From Bacteroidales bacterium UBA3543 (lineage in GTDB: Bacteria; Bacteroidota; Bacteroidia; Bacteroidales; UBA932), in NCBI GenBank assembly GCA_002376715.1, contig DFOK01000011.1, positions 1 through 27,506 on the forward strand: DNA of 27,506 nt. The letters are read 5' to 3'. Below are positions 25,476 through 27,506 of the stretch, piece after piece; the stretch's first letter is position 1; the number at the start of each line of letters is the position of its first letter. The position numbers and the translations under genes were made by a program. The notes under the pieces are model-generated. The model was given only the letters and a program-made list of their open reading frames with translations. It did not search any database and was not told the DNA's origin.

Positions 25476-25546
25476 TGTTACGGGCTAGTTATTGAGTTTC
25501 GAGTTTTGGGTTATTTTTTATAGCTTTGGAGTTTGAATAGTTGGTA
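25470..25546 (+). repeat. Third 7-bp repeat patch, at the amylase stop codon
   Basis: Eleven heptads can be laid out in one register from 25470, but they are degenerate. The clearest are GTGTAGT (containing the stop TAG at positions 4-6), ATTGAGT, TTCGAGT, TTTGGGT and TTGGAGT. A G-rich centre ending in T recurs as in the 11.2-kb array (TGCGAGT, TGCGGGT). The patch occupies most of the 109-bp gap before the next gene. Confidence 0.5.
25521..25528 (+). promoter_or_regulatory. Possible -7 box of the alpha/beta hydrolase gene
   Basis: TAGCTTTG matches TAnnTTTG exactly and lies inside the heptad patch. The implied leader is about 50 nt before the ATG at 25585. No good -33 TTTG is found at the normal spacing; a TTTG lies 12 bp upstream. 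The match is to a short, loose consensus, so chance is possible. Confidence 0.3.
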
Positions 25547-25584
25547 GCGAAGAATATTTAGATAAAAAATTATAAATACATATC

Positions 25585-26949
25585 ATGAAAAGGCTTTTAT
25601 TGATTTCTGCACTATTCTGCATGCTGGCAAATGTCAGCATTGCTCAGAATATTATAGGTTACTGGAAAGGTACCCTCAGTTTAGGCCCGACCGAGCTTGA
25701 ACTCTGTTTTGACATTAAGGAAACCAACGGTACCCTATCCGCCACGATGGATGTACCTGCTCAGGGAGCATACGACATTCCCGTTACATCTATTTCATTT
25801 GAAATGATGAAATTGACAATTGCGATAGAAGCAATAAGCGCATCATACGAAGGTACACTTGTGCTTAATAATATAGTGGGCGAATTTACACAGATGGGCA
25901 TGTCGCTTCCTCTTACTCTCATCAAAGGCGAAAAAGCGGCAAAACCCAAGCGTCCCCAGGAACCCCAACCTCCATTCCCTTACAAGTCTGAAGAGGTATT
26001 TTTCAAAAATACCAGGGAGGATTTTACGCTTGCCGGCACTTTGACTATTCCCGAAGGAGAGGGTCCTTTTCCGGCAATGATCCTGGTCACCGGAAGCGGT
26101 CCCCAGAATCGTGACGAGGAATTGATGGATCATAAGCCTTTTGCCGTGATTGCAGATTATCTTACCCGCAACGGAGTGGCTGTCCTAAGATTTGATGATC
26201 GCGGAGTAGGAGCTTCCGAGCCCGGCAATCCTGACGGTACCTCCTTTGACTTTTCCTATGATGCGGAGGCGGCTTTTGATTATCTGCTCTCCAGGAAAGA
26301 GGTAATTCCTTCACTTTGCGGCATTACCGGCCATAGCGAAGGGGGTTTTATAAACTTCATGGTGGCTCAAAGGCGGCCTGACGTTGCTTTTCTTATTTCA
26401 CTCGGAGGTCCGGCAGTGACAGGTGCAGAGGTTCTCAAACTCCAGCAGGTTGAAGTATATCGAGGAATGGGTATGCCTGAGCAGGCCATCGAGCAAAACA
26501 GAGTGATTTCAGAGCAATTTTTTGCCATAGTGGAGAAATATGATGCTCCGGATGAGAATTTCCGCAAAGAAGCACTGAGTTATCTTGCGTCTGTGGGAAT
26601 GCCTGATGATGTCGCAGTTCCTATGATTGACCAATACAGCTCTCCCTGGATGTTTTATTTCCTCAAATATGATCCGGCCCCGGCTATCCGCGAAGTTACC
26701 GTACCGGCCTTGATTCTCAACGGCACGCTTGATAAACAGGTGGTATCCTATCAAAATATTCCTGTTTACCGTCAAATAGCTGAAGAGACAGGCAGAGATA
26801 ATATGCAGATCGTGGAGCTCGAGGGGCTAAATCATCTCTTCCAGCATGCTACCACAGGCCTCCCAACCGAATATGCCACCATTGAGGAGACTATTTCCGA
26901 AGAGGTGCTGGCGCTGATGCTCGAATTTGTTAAATCCATAAAGAAATGA
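25585..26949 (+). CDS. Secreted alpha/beta hydrolase
   Basis: A 454-residue protein with a signal peptide (Lys-Arg start, hydrophobic 4-19, cleavage near A20-Q21). Residues about 22-115 form a beta-rich N-terminal domain ('GYWKGTLSLGPTELEL') often found before such hydrolases in Bacteroidota. The hydrolase domain runs from ~135 to 454. The nucleophile S251 is in GHSEGG, the likely acid is D383 in 'LNGTLDKQV', and the His is H417 in 'LEGLNHLFQ'. A Pro-rich linker (121-133) joins the two parts. It resembles peptidase-like or esterase-like alpha/beta hydrolases; the substrate is unknown. The stop overlaps the next gene's start (ATGA, 26946-26949). Confidence 0.88.
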   Translation: MKRLLLISALFCMLANVSIAQNIIGYWKGTLSLGPTELELCFDIKETNGTLSATMDVPAQGAYDIPVTSISFEMMKLTIAIEAISASYEGTLVLNNIVGEFTQMGMSLPLTLIKGEKAAKPKRPQEPQPPFPYKSEEVFFKNTREDFTLAGTLTIPEGEGPFPAMILVTGSGPQNRDEELMDHKPFAVIADYLTRNGVAVLRFDDRGVGASEPGNPDGTSFDFSYDAEAAFDYLLSRKEVIPSLCGITGHSEGGFINFMVAQRRPDVAFLISLGGPAVTGAEVLKLQQVEVYRGMGMPEQAIEQNRVISEQFFAIVEKYDAPDENFRKEALSYLASVGMPDDVAVPMIDQYSSPWMFYFLKYDPAPAIREVTVPALILNGTLDKQVVSYQNIPVYRQIAEETGRDNMQIVELEGLNHLFQHATTGLPTEYATIEETISEEVLALMLEFVKSIKK

Positions 26950-27374
26950 TTATAGCTATTGACTTTGACGGCACCATTGTAGAGCATGCTTATCCCGCAA
27001 TAGGTAAACCAATTCCTTTTGCCATTGATACCCTACTGCAGATGCAGAAAGATGGGCACAGGCTTATCTTATGGACTGTTCGTACCGGAGACCTCTTGCA
27101 AGAGGCTATAGACTACTGCGCTAAGAGAGGACTATACTTCTATGCAGAAAACGAAAACTACAGGGGAGAAGTGGAGGAGTTGCAGCCGGGTGAATATCAT
27201 CGTAAGCTCGACGCTGATATGTTTATAGATGACAAGAACCTGGGAGGATTACCGGACTGGGGAGTTATCTATAATGCGGTAAAGGTTGCGCTCGATGGAG
27301 GCGATGCACTGCAAACAATGGCATCGGGCTCAGCAATGCCTGAATCTAAAAAGAAAAGACGTTGGTTTTTGTAA
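26946..27374 (+). CDS. Small HAD-family phosphatase (BT0820-like)
   Basis: A 142-residue HAD-fold protein with no cap domain. Motif I is DFDGTI (6-11): D6 nucleophile and D8. Motif II is T44 in 'WTVRTG', the Lys is likely K87, and motif IV is DD at 95-96 in FIDDKN. The tail after ~115 is basic (KKKRR near the end) and looks unstructured. Its length and 'FDGTIVEHAYPAIGKP' start match the small HAD proteins of the Bacteroides BT0820 type, whose physiological substrate is uncertain. Its ATG overlaps the hydrolase stop, so the two are coupled even though one is secreted and the other cytoplasmic. Confidence 0.85.
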   Translation: MIIAIDFDGTIVEHAYPAIGKPIPFAIDTLLQMQKDGHRLILWTVRTGDLLQEAIDYCAKRGLYFYAENENYRGEVEELQPGEYHRKLDADMFIDDKNLGGLPDWGVIYNAVKVALDGGDALQTMASGSAMPESKKKRRWFL

Positions 27375-27449
27375 ATTCCAACTGCCTGTATATTTTGTTA
27401 AAATTATAAAATAGCCCCTCAACGTTATATTTTTTTCAACATTTAGACA

Positions 27450-27477
27450 TTTGGTTAAAAGATTTGTTGTATATTCG
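27450..27477 (+). promoter_or_regulatory. Possible promoter for a gene beyond the window
   Basis: TTTG at 27450-27453 and TATATTCG at 27470-27477 (one mismatch to TAnnTTTG) are 16 bp apart, slightly short for the usual spacing. An ATG at 27491-27493 opens a frame that is cut off after five codons, so a downstream gene cannot be confirmed. The rest of 27375-27449 is AT-rich with no visible gene or terminator. Confidence 0.3.
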
Positions 27478-27506
27478 CGGGATATTATTTATGTTGTGTG
27501 CAAATA

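Overview
The window reads as a chromosomal segment from an anaerobic member of the Bacteroidota, probably Bacteroidales. Four things point there. Five intergenic regions carry close matches to the Bacteroidota promoter -7 box TAnnTTTG. Start codons mostly lack Shine-Dalgarno sequences and sit behind A/T-rich leaders. There is a PF13205-type lipoprotein whose mature start resembles the usual Bacteroidota 'PP.GGPKDT.PP' form. The metabolism is anaerobic: HydG, a heterodisulfide-reductase-like cluster and PPi-dependent phosphofructokinase. Coding density is very high; no gene-free stretch exceeds 200 bp, and I saw no tRNA, rRNA, CRISPR array, insertion sequence or phage gene.

Layout. (1) 9-4985, minus strand: five genes (hdrC-like, hdrB-like, hdrA-like, a small two-cluster ferredoxin-like protein, and a membrane protein fused to ferredoxin and two CCG domains). 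They look like a complete membrane-anchored Hdr-like electron-transfer complex with its own promoter. (2) 5130-9448, minus: carA-carB, carbamoyl-phosphate synthase, in which the CarA glutaminase triad His and Glu are replaced by Tyr and Asp. (3) 9562-12169, plus: a secreted C69 dipeptidase, then a 189-bp array of 7-bp repeats, then a tyrosine-phosphatase-like protein. (4) 12187-22661, minus: a seven-gene, almost gapless operon, ligA, yihY-like, hydG, rel, a lipoprotein, an outer-membrane beta-barrel protein and ispG. (5) 22753-27374, plus: PPi-phosphofructokinase directly followed by an intracellular GH13 amylase (GTG start), a second 7-bp repeat patch, then a secreted alpha/beta hydrolase overlapping a small HAD phosphatase.

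How the genes fit together. The Hdr-like complex and HydG (which builds the [FeFe]-hydrogenase cofactor) suggest a fermentative organism that moves electrons between thiol or disulfide substrates, quinones and perhaps hydrogen. PPi-PFK with a GH13 enzyme suggests that stored or imported glucan is degraded into a PPi-sparing glycolysis.

The most unusual signal is not a gene. Degenerate heptanucleotide repeats begin at the stop codon of three unrelated genes (610-residue Fe-S protein, dipeptidase, amylase). In each case the TAG lies at positions 4-6 of a heptad reading (A/G)TGTAGT. The longest array holds a 56-bp higher-order duplication and a G-quadruplex-type motif.
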